Positions 25,790-37,576 of a stretch of 64,000 nt of DNA are shown one piece after another (the stretch's first letter is position 1; each line of letters opens with the position of its first letter). Source of the DNA: Progne subis subis (Eukaryota; Chordata; Aves; Passeriformes; Hirundinidae); the NCBI GenBank assembly GCA_022316685.1, contig JAKJHU010000107.1, positions 1,693,306 through 1,757,305 of the forward strand, read 5' to 3'. A model generated the notes under the pieces. That model worked only from the letters and a program-made list of their open reading frames with translations, did no database searches and was not told the origin of the DNA. The position numbers were made by a program, and so were the translations under genes.

Positions 25790-26460
25790 TGTTGAGGGTT
25801 AAGTTCTCCTGTAGAATTTTTCCCCCCCATGAGTTGCTAGATTTTTAAGTAGGGGTAGTTAAGCGGTGCTTAACCTGACAAAAGAAGTTGGTCACTTGGT
25901 TTTGGGGAAGGGAGGAGGCTCCCGGGAGAGCTAAGGTGTGGGCTCACTTCTCTCGGTTTTCCCGGGGAGGACGGTCGGGCTACGGAGTAGCTGCCTGGAG
26001 TCCACAGCTAACGGAGGAGTCTGGTCCTGGGAATTCTATCATCTGTTGGAGTGCCCAGGAATTCGGAGTTTCTTCGTTACCCTGCTGGATTTTGGGTCAG
26101 CCCGGGGTCCAGCCGCTGCGGGTTCTCCGGCACTGCCCACTTCATCTGCCAGGGCACCCCCCCTGCCTGCTGAGGACAGATCCATCGCTTCCAGCTTGCA
26201 GCCATCAGCGACGGACTTTTCCACCGTTTGCCCTCAGGGTTCTTGGTTCTGTTTTACTGTTATTATAAGTGCTGTTGTTGTTTGTCTGTCCTGTTATATT
26301 TACTAGTAAAGGACTGTTATTCCTTTTCCCCATAGCTCTGACCGAAAGTTTTTTTTAATCTTCTAAATTATAATAACATGGAGGGAAAGATTTGAATTCC
26401 TTATTTCCTGGAGAGGCCTGCCTACCCTTAGCAGACAACTGTCTTTTTCAAACCAAGACA
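25790..26460 (+). mobile_element. solo LTR, plus orientation (671 bp)
   Basis: The ends are fixed by TG...CA and a perfect 6-bp TSD (gtcaag at 25784-25789 and 26461-26466). The left part has a C-run (near 25821-25828). The centre (about 25890-26230) is GC-rich. The right part is T-rich with 'actagtaaaggactg' near the presumed RNA 3' end and terminates 'caaaccaagaca'. Plus orientation is inferred from this layout and from my recollection of similar bird LTR ends; a canonical AATAAA is not visible. Overlapping open frames in the GC-rich centre (25888-26268, 25938-26306, and 26039-26224 on minus) are probably compositional. It is unrelated to families alpha and beta as far as I can see. Confidence 0.87.
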
Positions 26461-26495
26461 GTCAAGGTATGCACGTATTCGTGGAGCAGAATCTA

Positions 26496-27582
26496 TCATA
26501 GAAGGGCCTGGGTTGCAATGGACATTAAAAACCATCTAGTTACAAATCATCCCCACTGCCATGGACAGAGACATCTTTCACCAGATTGCTCAAAGCTCCA
26601 TCAATTCGGCCTTGGACACTTCCACAGAGGGGGTATCCACAACTTTCCCTGGGCAGCCTCTTCCAGTGCCACACCACTGTCACAGTAAAGAACTTCTTTC
26701 TAACATATAATCCAAACCTACTCTCAGTTTGAATCTATTGCTTTTTATTCTGTCACTACATGCTCTTGTAAATAGTCTCTTGAAAATATACTTCCCTCTA
26801 GCCACGCGCCTCCCCCCCCTCCCCCCCGGCTCTTGCTAGCTCAGTTATTCAGGGCTTTTAGGAAAATATATTTCATAGAGACAGAATAAAGATTTCAAAA
26901 GAGTGGTTCTCACCCCCAGCATCCGTCCAAGCTTTATTCTTGATGTGATGTTCCAGGAGCCCAAGAAGAGAGAGAGTGAACAGGAAGAGACAGGGGTTTA
27001 TCTAGTTTTGGGCCAAGGAAAGATATTGGCCCTGAGCCAACAGGGTCAGGAGTAGGTATGATAAGGAAGAAGGGTTAAACTACATAGCACAGGCTTCAGG
27101 GGGATTCTGAGGGGAAAAACCATTCCTCAGAGGAACACAACAGACTCTCTCCATCTTTCTTTTGGGCTCCTTTTTGGTACTGGAAACTGCAACTAGCTTA
27201 CTCAAAAGCCATCTCTGTTCCAGGCAGAACAAAACCAATTCTCTCAGCCTTTCCTCATAAGAGAGGTGGTCCTCTAATCAACCTGGTGGTCTCCTTTGGA
27301 CCAGTTCAAACAGGTCCATGTCCTTCCTGTGCTGGGACCCCAGAGCTGGATGCAGCTCTGCAGGTGGGGTCTTACCAGAGCAGAGCAGAGGGGCAGAATC
27401 CCCTCCCTCCCCTGCTGCCCACGGTGCTCTGGATGTGGCCCAGGACACGTTTGGCTTTCTGGGCTGTGAGTGAACACGGCTGGGTCATGTCCAACCTCTC
27501 ATCCACCAGCACCCCCAAATACTTCTCAGCAGAGCTGCCCTTGATCTGTTTAGCCTGTGTTGATCCCAGGAGTTGCCCCGGT
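26496..27582 (-). mobile_element. CR1 LINE fragment, antisense, interrupted
   Basis: The left end shows the antisense CR1 terminus ('atcatagaagggcctgggtt'), then 'cactgccatggacagagaca', 'gggcagcctcttccagtgcc' and 'cactacatgctcttgtaaat'. CR1 resumes after the LTR at 26781-27142 with 'ggtactggaaactgcaac', 'cagttcaaacaggtccatgt', 'gctgggaccccagagctgga' and 'cacccccaaatacttctc'. About 720 bp of CR1 remain. It belongs to a different CR1 subfamily from the copy at 23059, judging by its 3' sequence. Its right edge is the insertion site of the LTR at 27583; I cannot say with confidence that CR1 continues beyond 27933. Confidence 0.9.
26781..27142 (-). mobile_element. short solo LTR (362 bp) inside CR1
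   Basis: The CR1 is cut after 'aatagtctct' and resumes with 'ctccatctttc', which brackets the insertion. The ends are TG...CA with a 6-bp TSD matching at five of six positions (gtctct at 26775-26780; gactct at 27143-27148). Minus orientation follows from AATAAA on the minus strand (plus 'ctttattcttg' near 26934-26943). The U5 side includes two C-runs around 26812-26828. No coding capacity. The family was not identified; it is not alpha, beta or gamma. Confidence 0.83.
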
Positions 27583-27927
27583 TGTTGTATTTCTTTCTGA
27601 GACTAGATGACCGCCAATGGCAAAAGGAAAAGAGTCTTCTCTCTTTCACCGGGTGGGATATAACAGCTTTTATTCTCAAGTCCTGCCCTACTTGGCTGGA
27701 GCCCTCCCTAGGCCCTTCCCGTGTCGGGGCTTTTTCCCCAGGGGGCAGGGCCCAGAGGCAGGGACAAGACACCACCCAATCAGGGATAAAGCGGGAGGGA
27801 ACAGAGTTAGGTTACATTTCAGTGTGGGGGATGGGCACTGCTGGGCAAGGACAGACCATGTGATACAGAGAAAAAACATTACAAATCTGATGAAATACAA
27901 TATAAACCCAATTAATGCATTACAACA
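27583..27927 (-). mobile_element. short solo LTR (345 bp) at the edge of CR1
   Basis: TG...CA ends are flanked by near-identical hexamers (cccggt at 27577-27582; cccagt at 27928-27933). The minus strand has AATAAA (plus 'cttttattctc' near 27667-27677) followed by about 85 bp of U5, the usual order for an LTR. It is a different family from the 362-bp LTR just upstream. Open frames across it on both strands (for example 27573-27863 and 27688-27975) are not coding. Confidence 0.8.
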
Positions 27928-27933
27928 CCCAGT

Positions 27934-30860
27934 AGTCTCTTGATGTTGATTCCACTTCTGAAATGAACTTCTCATGTGGACTTTGCTGAACCTAGGTGAA
28001 GAATGAGGATTCAGTCCATCTATTAACTTTTACCAGCCTATATGTCAGGGATCTTAGTAAAATACTAGTAGGGAGTGAGGCCTATACTAGCAAATTGCTT
28101 GTTTGTAGAGAACTATTATCCAAAAAGTTTGCAATTATCTTGCTTACTTGTGAAAAAGGATTTTATTTTTTTCTTAGTTGAAATATTTGTCAAAAATAAT
28201 GGTTGTTAATGAAATATAAGATTTATGTTATGTGACAATGTGAATTGAAGTAATTTCTTAAAATATATTCTGATACAGAAAAGAAGGTTTTCACGTGGGA
28301 ACCAATAAGACTGAGATACTTAGAAAATATGTAAATGGATTGGATTTAAAGTTAATTTTGTGGAGTATCTCTTAAAAATACTCCCAAAGTTATGTTTCTC
28401 CTTTGACTCTCCTCCAAAGAAGTTTAGGGCATGCTTTGATTAAAAAAAAAAAAAAAAAAGCCCAGAACACTGTATTTACATTTCAGTGAATGATTAAAGA
28501 AACTTGAGGCATTTCATGAGACTTATGAGAAACAAACTGAGCAGTAACCACTGTTAGTAGATGCTCATTTTTTCTCAATCTTATAAACAATATGGTTACA
28601 GACAACATTTCAAAATACCACAAACTCCTATTTCTGGAAGGGCATGGAAGCTTTCCTATTACCTTTGTACTAGGGAAAACAAGTTTCAAGTAGATCTCTA
28701 GTGTACTTGTTACACTCCATTTTATCTGTCCTGTTTATTCTCCAAATGTGGAATGGAAGACAGGAATATATACAAGAGGCATAGTAAATTAGGGATTACT
28801 ACCCATAATCTCACCCTCCAAAAAAAAAGTGTGTTGTCATGTCCCTAGATGTTTGGGCTGGACTAGATTATCATACTGCTCATATTTTCCTTCCTAATGA
28901 AAACAGGCAGAGGATGTAATTAAGTTCTAAGGACAATAACTGGTAAATATAAAAGTAGAGGCAATTCAAAAGATATATTGAACAGGTTTGATGTATGCAT
29001 TTTGATGAAGATAAACTTAGATGATAAGGATTTTGAGATTAACCTTTGATTCTGGTTTTTAATAATCATAAAAAATCTTTTACCTGAACTAGTCCAGTAG
29101 TTAAAAAAAGAATGTGTGTATGAAGAGCATTATAAGGTCAAAATATCCTTCTGGAGATATTACCATATTGCTGAAAAGGCCAGTTTGAAAAAAAAAAAAA
29201 AAGGATAAAAGGGGAAATGAATCAGAACTCAAAGGTAAAATCTGTAAGCTTGTTTCATTTCTTAGATTTTTTAATTCAGAAAGAAAACAATTATTTTCAG
29301 TGGGAAAGGCATTAAACAAGTTAAAAAATTTAAATGATAAGGAGCTATATTAGCAAACAGGGAGAATATCAACTTTATATCAGCTTAACATAAAAAAAAA
29401 AATTAGTGATGGAGCCGGAATTAACATGATTGAATACTAAGGGTCTCTCTTGAATGCTACATAAGTACAGTGTGAACCATTAGAAAGTCTGCCCTTATTG
29501 AACTACTGTACAAAAATGCTCAAGAGAGAAAAGTTCACTAGAATAGAAATGAGGACATGCTGAAAGATGGTAACTGGCACTGATGACCACAGTATCCTTA
29601 TACTGTATGGTAATGCTTTTGGTCCTGTAATTACATTTACAGAGTTAAATATTCTGTTCACCCTGGGGAAGCTAATATTGCAAACCACTATAGCTTTGCT
29701 TCAGAAAAAAAATAGTGGGATAAATCCTGGTAAAAGCTACACAACTATAAATATATAAGGTAGATCATGTGTGTCAGGGTTCTCAATTGTTCATTGATAG
29801 ATTGCAATACAAAACATGACATTTATTAGATAAACTGATTTGGCAAACTTGAAGGATACAAAAAATTTTATAGATCAGAATGAGATTCAGCAAAGCTCAC
29901 ATTTACCTAACACAACATTTCAAGTTCCAGTTTACACTTTCAAGCTATTCAGTTAGAACAATATATATCATATGTCTGACAGTGAAGGCATGTTTATGGA
30001 ACAGACCAGTTGTTGGGTTTTTTGTACTGCCACCATCAACATATGTGCTTGGCATTATTGGCAAGCTTAGAGGATGTGATAGATTCCAAGCTTTTTAAAG
30101 CTGTCTAGGTGCTGTCTACAAAGTCTGACTCCAAAAGGCTGAACGTGCAGCCAGAATAATTGTGTCTAATATATTTATTAATAAGAAATTTGGCAAGAGA
30201 TTTTCATTATGCAGCTTATATCATGACAGCTGTTTTCAGTGATGAGTAAAAAGCTTTTTCACCCCTTTAACATTTCTTGCTCCAGCTTCCTGACCTTAAT
30301 GACTCATCCATTCCATAATTCCCTGGAACAATGAAACAAGTTAGTTAGATTCCCACATTTGCCACCTACTAGGTGAGGAATAAATAAAATCTTCCACTCA
30401 CCTGGGAGTTTTTTTGATGAGCCACTTCATTGATTTGAAGGTAGTGAACAACATTGAACAATATGTAAAAGAGGTTCCTTCATGAAATGCTTTTCATGGA
30501 AACATCTCGGAAAATAAAATACCCTTTCTTCAAATTAACATCAAGCATGACTTAGATAGAAAATTAAGTAGATATCACTTTGTGTATTTTAATTGAAATG
30601 CATCTAGAAGACTGTGTGTATGGCAACTAAAGCCACAACTAAAACATCCAATCAGTAATACTCTACCAATCCCTGCAGAAGGTCCTGCCATGGTACTGTC
30701 TATAGGTAGGAAAGGAAGCCAGAGGATTGTAGACAAACCTTCGATGAGTCACAATCCCAGGAAGTAATTTTTTTCTACTGTGTATAGTCCAGTTACTGGC
30801 ACAGATGTTTCTTCTAGACTATGGTCAAGTTAGAGAAACCTGATGACTTATATAACCTTC
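27934..30860. other. unique AT-rich DNA
   Basis: No gene was recognised. It contains an A18 tract at 28442-28459 and an A14 tract near 29188. The first ~70 bp may include decayed CR1, but I could not align it convincingly. Open frames are at most 73 codons. Confidence 0.5.
28442..28459 (+). repeat. A18 homopolymer
   Basis: Eighteen uninterrupted A's. Confidence 0.95.
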
Positions 30861-30866
30861 ATGCAT

Positions 30867-31560
30867 GGTGGCGGTGCGAGAATTGTTTTATTAGGTTTTT
30901 ATAAGAAGTTTTATGTTATGGTTCAGTTCACTGAACAGTTTTGTAACAGTCCATCCCCTTTTGTGTTTTCTGTATAATAAGGTGTTTTGTGTCAGTCCTT
31001 CCACCCCTCACCTGACCTGGACCATCCCCTCTGCCCCCCCCCTCGCTCTGGGGCAGCCTGTCTGTCACTTCGGGATCCCCTCCCCAAGATTGCGAAATCA
31101 TACGGAGAGGGCTTCAGGCGATAGGTCCCCCGGGGCAGGATTCCTTTGCCCTTGGTGTCAATGGTCAGAGGCTTGGGGGTGGGCACACCTTGTTACCCCC
31201 TGAATCCCCTGATTTGTTGTCTAGTTGTAATCCCCCCTGAACCCCTCCCCCAGTTATAAGGCAGAGGAGGGAGATTCAAAGTCTCTCACTCCCTGGCCTC
31301 TCTGACCTGAGGTTTGGACCAGCTGTGGGACTCCCGCAGCTCGGCCTGAATAAACATCTTTTAACCTGCTAAGCTGAGAGCCAGCCTTTTCTACTGCCGC
31401 TGCTGTCACCACACTATTTGGTCCATCTGCTGCTGAGAAGCCGAGCCAGCAGGTAAAGATAACCTGCGTGCCCATCCGAACTGGGAACATCTTGTAGCTG
31501 TGCAGATCTGAGCCAGCCGGAGGCCGGCGTCCGCCCGGTGCAGGGACAGAACCAGCTACA
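30867..31560 (+). mobile_element. solo LTR, family beta, full-length
   Basis: A 694-bp LTR with a perfect 6-bp TSD (atgcat at 30861-30866 and 31561-31566). The first base is G instead of T (GG...CA), a single change from TG. Signals on the plus strand are in order: TATA-like gttataag at 31253-31260, AATAAA at 31349-31354, then a ~200-bp U5 ending 'accagctaca'. This is the best reference copy of beta in sense orientation in the window. It lies in unique DNA, with no internal provirus sequence. Confidence 0.94.
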
Positions 31561-31566
31561 ATGCAT

Positions 31567-34409
31567 GAAGAGGCTTATAGAGGCTTATACTACTGAAAGG
31601 TCATAAATGTGGGATTCTGCAACTCCTTGGTTCTCTTTCTACGACATATTTGAGTAGGAAAGGCTGATTTATTTATTTTTTTAACAGCCAAATTCTACAG
31701 TGTGTTCCTAATAAAAAATTTGTTTTCAAATCCATATCATAATGAAAGGTCTCTTCATGCTTTTTATTTAAAGTTCTAGAAACAAATTCCTCTTCTCTGT
31801 TGGAACAACCACAAAATAATGTTAATTAACAAATGGCAATTTTAAAGATTGCAATGTTGATAACTATATTGAGTGCATCACTTGAGCAGTTGTTAGTATC
31901 AGAGATGATCATATGTGAAAAAGGGAAAAGAAACTATTCATTTTAATGGTTCTGCAAGAAAATAGTTTTTAAGTAGAACAAGACTAAAATAAGCACTAGA
32001 TAGGTGGGTTTTTTGATTTTTAGTGTTTACAAAAATAACTTTTAACTAGAATAAAATTCACAAATATCTGCTAAACAAGATGAGATGAGAAATTATGAAT
32101 GCTGTAAATTGGACATTCTGAATGCAACTAATTTAATAAGATCATTAGTGAAACTCCAATTGGATGCAGCATATTATATTGCTCTATCATAAATATGGTT
32201 GATTTAAAAAATCTTTTTCTCAGAGACTGGATATAAATGTAAATTAGAGCACTTGTCTTCTGCTACAATAGGTTTTGATGATAATAATACAAATTTACAT
32301 ACAAAATTAAAATATAACATATAGACTGTTTATACTTTTACTGTTAAAGTCAGTACATGACTCAAAAGCCAGTTAATATATCTGATAACATAATATCCAA
32401 TGTAGTATCTGTACTTGAATTTGAAAGCAAATATTATGAAACATAATGTAATATGATTATCCTTACTAACTTCACCAGATGGAGGTATTATCTACATACA
32501 CATATTTTTAGAACTAGTCTTTAATTGTATTTTGATTTAATTCTTACTGACCAGGGGAAAATTGCATCATTGGATGCCCCACAATTTTATTCATTGTTGT
32601 ATTAAATCAAACCACTGTTGTCCTTATATTTCTATTACTTGTAGTAGCATGTAATATGATAGACTATCAATATCACTAGAATATCAACTCTGGTGTTCAC
32701 AGTAACAAGGTTGTTTAGCAGCAGAAAAGCAGGGAGTGTTAGAAAGTCAGGGACATATTTCAATTCTCACTGACTTAAAGCCTTTCCTCTTAAACCTATG
32801 CAATTTTTGCAATTTAATATAGAAGTTGTTTTATTTAGTTTATAAGTGGTAAATTGAATGAAGAAATATTTCTCTCTACCTAACATGCATTTGCACTCCC
32901 GTACTACTTCACTGAAGCGATTCCAGGCTTTCCTGATCTGCTGCCAATAGAAACTACTGGGCAGATCTTCATTCTTTCTTGTGGAATCTCTGAAATTGCT
33001 TTTTAACAGCCTAAATAGACTATGAAGTTAACTGGAAAAAATTCTATCAAATTTTAAAATATGACTGATCTGGTCTAAAAATCTGCCTACACACAAAATA
33101 TTTTTTTCCTTTTAACCATTCTTTTGACAAAACAAAGAAGAAATAATCTTTTTTCCTGTAGGATTTCATTGTTCTCACCTCAACCACAGTATTTTCCTCA
33201 ATTAGTGGCATGCCTGTTTTCCTATTAGTCTAATCAGACAATGTAAAATTATTCTTTTAGATCTAACACAGAGATCTGCTTCCCTCAAAATTAGAAGCGC
33301 TCATATGATAGATTTTTATTAGTTAATATAATTTATTATTAGCCAATCAAATTTTCTTTCAATTTTTCAAAATTCATCAGAAAGTTTTTAAATATTGAGA
33401 GAAAGGAATGAATTCTCAGTTTTCATCTCTTATTTTGTCATGTGGAGAATATTTTATCATTGGAGAATTAATAACCAAGTGGAAAACTAGGAATTTGCAG
33501 GATTTGAACCTTCAGCTTTTTCACTGTGATTAGTCTTTTGGAGTCCAGTGGTAATTCATGATGTATAAATTTTAGTGTTCATGTCAGTATGGAGCTAGGG
33601 TTATGGCTACATACACAAGTTACATTGCAAACTAGAATGCAGAATAATAATGCATAGTCATTCCTTTGAAATATTTTTTCAAATAAATGCATTTGGTACA
33701 GCTGTCACTGGGATATAAACAATCATTTCACATGGGTTAAAAACATGAAATGGTTAATGTTGATCTGACAATACATACTGAAGGACTAACCTTACAGCTC
33801 TCTAATGAAAAAGTGTGGCATTGAGTAACACTCATGTCAGCAGCACTTAAAAGAAAGACAAAAATATTCAACAAGTTTTTTTGTTTTTTAAATCTACCAT
33901 TAATTATCAGTAAAGTGCATATGTAATGCTGAGTATTTGAGGATGATTTTTTTATAGAAAAGGTTTCTGAAGTTACAACCCAAATAATGAAAGGATCTTT
34001 TTTTCGTTCTTTTTAAGGGCTAAAGAAAAGAATTTTACACTTCCAGAAATGTTCTTTAAAACTCAAAACCTGTCAAAAACCTACATGTTCAACAGTTTAC
34101 CCTTACAGTAAAAGAAAGCTTTCTGACACAAACTGTAGTCAAACAAAACATTCTTTAATCTCTGCCAGTTCCTCAAAGGAAAATACAGTTTCAGCAGTGA
34201 CTGCTCTAGCTAATTTTTGAAGAAAAGACAGTTTTAGAAAAAAAAAATTTAAAAAAAGAAAACCAAAAAGCTCTATAGAGGCTCTATAGAATTTCTACAA
34301 GGAAAACATCCCTGATAATTCAGGCCTAATACTGCTGGAATATAGATGAGACTAAGAAAGATTGTTAGATAGGTATATAAAAAATTATCTACTTGATAAA
34401 ACTTGCAAC
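31567..34409. other. unique AT-rich DNA
   Basis: About 2.8 kb separate two beta LTRs. No open frame longer than 60 codons, no repeat and no gene was recognised. Confidence 0.5.
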
Positions 34410-34415
34410 ACAAAC

Positions 34416-34880
34416 TGCGGCGATGCAAGAACTGTTTTGTTAGGTTTTTTTAAGAAGTTTATGTTGTGGTTCATTTCACTGTATCCCCAATTCTGTAACC
34501 CTTTTGTGTTCTCTGTATAATAAGGTGTTTTGTGTCACTCATCCCACCCCCCACCTGACTTGTAACATCCCCTCTGCCTCCCTCGCTCTGGGGCAGCCTG
34601 TCTATCGCTCCAGGGGTCCCTCCCAGATTGCGAAATCTCAGGGAGAGGGCTTCAGGTGATAGGTCCCCTGGGGGGAATTCCTTTAGCTCTGGATTTTAGT
34701 GGTCCAAGGCTTGGGGGTGGGCACACCTTGTTACCCTCTGAATCCCCTGATTTGTTGTCTTGTTGTAACCCCCCCCAGAAGCCCTCCCCCGCTTATAAGG
34801 TGGAGGAGGGAGATTCTCGCTCTCTCTGCTCTGGGTCTCTGGCCTCGCTGGCCTGAGGTTTGGACCAGCTGCGGACCACA
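34416..34880 (+). mobile_element. solo LTR, family beta, R/U5 deleted
   Basis: The U3 of a beta LTR starts at 34416 (tgcggcgatgc) and runs colinearly with 30867-31560 through the TATA-like cttataagg (about 34793-34801) to 'accagctgcggac'. The next bases are 'caca' and then acaaac (34881-34886), which repeats the hexamer just before the LTR (34410-34415). Thus the insertion has a TSD but lacks about 200 bp, including the polyadenylation signal and almost all U5. The most likely history is an internal deletion after integration that spared the last few bases. The alternative is that the TSD match in this A/C-rich spot is fortuitous and the LTR is simply 3'-truncated. Confidence 0.85.
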
Positions 34881-34886
34881 ACAAAC

Positions 34887-35520
34887 CAACAAAAATTTGT
34901 CCCTCCTGACAAGTTGCTACTGTACCTGTGACATATAGGAGCACTAGGAGGTAATGTTATGTTCAGTCATAGGGGCAGTCAAGCACCTTGTCACCGGTAC
35001 AACCAAAAATGGATGTTCACGGAAGGGTATATAGAAAGGAGGAAGGATGTGCAAAGCATCCTCAACATTCTCTTATAGTTACCAGTTGTTTGAACTTCAG
35101 GAAATGCATGTGGTTTGGGCACACTTTGGGTTCAGAAAACCCCAATCATTCCCTTCTCTATGGATGTCTAATCAGTGTGACTTTTGGAATCCACAGCAGG
35201 CACTTGCCACTTCGGAGGCAAGAATGTATTGAAACATTAGTGTCACTTAATCTAGTAGCAAGCAATATTGCCTTTAGGTGATGATGAATAAGATAGTGAT
35301 CTGTATGATGGTTCTCATCAAATTAGTGCCCACTACCAAAGACGAGCGTACTACTTTTGTGTTATTATTTTTTTTGATTCATCATGATCATAATTTGAAA
35401 AAGTAAAGTATTTCCATTGAAATAATTTAAGGCTGTAAACAAGCATTTAGGTAAATGTAGAATATGGCACTTACAAAAGCTTATGTTTATACTTATTAAT
35501 GGTATCTTCCATTCAGCTTA
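34887..35520. other. unique spacer
   Basis: About 630 bp with no recognised repeat. A 97-codon plus frame (34988-35281) has no known motif. Confidence 0.45.
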
Positions 35521-37151
35521 TGTAGTGGTTTCACGTTTGCTAAATTTTGGTTGCCAAATTTAGTGTAGTGGTCTTAGGGTTTATACTCTTTTTGTGGGAG
35601 AAAGATTAGGAGAAAAAGCAAATCAGGCTCAAGCTTAAAAATAAATAAATAATTTTATTAGCACACACTAAAAGGATGGAAAAAAGAAAGTTGGGAAGTT
35701 GGGAAAAAAAAAAACACAAACCAAAACAGAATGAAACTCCAAAACACTCTTCCCTACCCCTGCAAACTGTTAACTTTCTTACAAAACAACATAGAAAGAC
35801 ATAACACATGATTTTCAGTCAGTTTCACCATTTAAACATAATCCTTCATTAATTTGGGAGAGGAGTCTCTCTAGAGTACTATTGAGATACTCGCCACAAG
35901 ACTACAACAATCTAGTGGCTCCCAATGTCACAAATCTGCAACCGCCCGGAATTTTTGCAAATTGTGCTGTTCTACCCATTAGCAGACTTGCCCCTAGCTA
36001 CTCATGGGCCTCTCAGTGTATCTGGGGTACTGTTTAAGAATGATTCTTCTAGTGAAAAACAAGGATTCTCTTATCTCTAAAATTGTCTCTATCTCAAAAG
36101 AAATAAAGACCTCCTTTTACCCCCGGAGCCGAGGGCTTCAAATCACTTTCTCTCTAAAATCATCTTTGTCTTAAAGGCTGAGACCTCCTTTTACCCCAGG
36201 AGCAAGGGCTTTGAGATTCTCACTTAAATCTCAATCATATCAGTCCCCAATTTTGATTAGAACCAGCATTCCCCCAAACAACATTAAGTAAGATGTTGTA
36301 AGGAACATTCCATTTCTCCATAGTTTACCCCAGAGAAGTCCAGTTAAAAATGTCCACTTCCTTGATCCTTCTGTCCAATACTATTACCAGTTCTTTCACT
36401 CTTGATTCATTGACTTCATGAGGTGTCTTTTCTACATCCACTCTGTCTCTTTCTTCTCTTTCTCAGGAAAGGGTTAGACCTTGGGAGCTTCATGTTGCCA
36501 GGAAAGGGTTAAATCTGCCCAGGCCTGCAGTGGCCGTGTGCTCTCTGCCCCAGGCTGCAGGGCTGTAGAGACCCAAAGCCTCACTGATGGGGGAGGCCAG
36601 TGGATGTCCCCCCCTCCACGCCCCGGCCTCAGCCAGGGCAGACCAGCTCCAAGTTGCCACAAAGCTGCAGGTTCTCTTTCTCTGCTGCCAGCGGCCACCA
36701 AGCTGGGCCATGGCCTGGCCCCCTCTGCCATGGCCCTGGGCGCCCCCGCTGAGCTGCAGCCCCTACCCCCTACCACGCTGGCAGCCGGGGGACAGGCTCA
36801 GCTGGCCTGGGCTGCTCCCCATGTGGGCAGTGGCTCCTGGAGGCCTGGCCAGGCCCTGCCTGGCCGCCCAAGTGCAGTGGGGCCTGAGCCAGGCCCTCCT
36901 CTGCCGCCCACGATGTTACCTGATGACCGACCTGGAAGCAAGAGAGTGACTTGCAGGGAATCAGGTTTTTTTTAATATGCATGCTTCCCTAAGTTGCATT
37001 TGACATACTCAGTGGTTAAACCAGATGCCAATATCTTAAACTAGCCTTCTGATAGGTCCCTGTCCTTTCTAAAGCAATTCTAAGGTCTTGACCTGGAAAT
37101 ACATTCCACATTTCTCCATAACTATAAACTAAACTGTGCCAGCCCATGACA
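35521..37151 (-). mobile_element. long LTR-like element, family gamma copy B
   Basis: This element is colinear with 20575-22666. It starts tgtagtgg and ends 'cccatgaca', so both canonical terminal dinucleotides are present. Minus-strand AATAAA (plus tttatt at 35654-35659) is conserved in both copies. It lacks the alpha insertion, so it shows the pre-insertion sequence at 'cttccctaccc' (around 35750). It is longer than copy A (1.63 versus about 1.39 kb) because of a local tandem duplication (36074-36227) and an expanded GC-rich block (36590-36940). Neighbouring hexamers do not form a TSD. Long open frames in the GC-rich block (such as 36481-36975, plus) have Pro/Ala/Gly-rich composition and no counterpart in copy A. 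Confidence 0.75.
36074..36227. repeat. tandem duplication of a ~77-bp unit within gamma copy B
   Basis: Two adjacent units start with tctctaaaa (36074 and 36151). Each contains 'gacctccttttacccc', an aggagc/ggagcc motif and 'agggctt', with divergence between them. Copy A near 21800-21870 has only one unit. Confidence 0.75.
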
Positions 37152-37576
37152 ATACATTAATTACTTCAGTATGAAAAGTTCAAGGCTCCCTAATTTTTTT
37201 CACAGTAGGCAATAAAAGTGGGGTTTTTTTACAATTTTCTTTTCTCTTATAATTTCCATTAGGTATTTTGCCATTAACTTCCTGTCAGTCTTTTAGCTAA
37301 ATTGAAGCAGAAGACTGGTCTTTAATGTGTAATACCAGCAAGTCTGTAACAGCACATTTGTCTTTATGGATAAACCCCCCCTTTCTGCTTTTCATTTTTA
37401 TTTTCTGTGTAAAGTCTAAGTTAAATGTCTTTTGGGCTCTACTTTTTCTACACTGCCTAATCTTTAATACACAGAATATATATACCTGTAAATATATACC
37501 TGTAAACTGAGTTTATTTCCATCCTTATTCTTTTCTCACTTTTATGGAAGATACTTAGAGATACAAAATTCTTCCT
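37152..37576. other. unique spacer
   Basis: An AT-rich spacer with a small direct repeat (aatatatacctgta, twice around 37475-37506). No gene was recognised. Confidence 0.45.

Noticed and set aside
36481..36975. 164-codon plus-strand open frame, Pro/Ala/Gly-rich, with overlapping frames on both strands
   Set aside because: It lies in the GC-rich block of gamma copy B. Copy A has no matching frame, and overlapping frames in several phases indicate composition, not coding.
20575..37151. Gamma copies A and B as the two LTRs of one giant provirus
   Set aside because: The outer flanks do not form an adjacent TSD, the interval contains CR1s and unrelated LTRs but no retroviral genes, and the two copies are structurally different.
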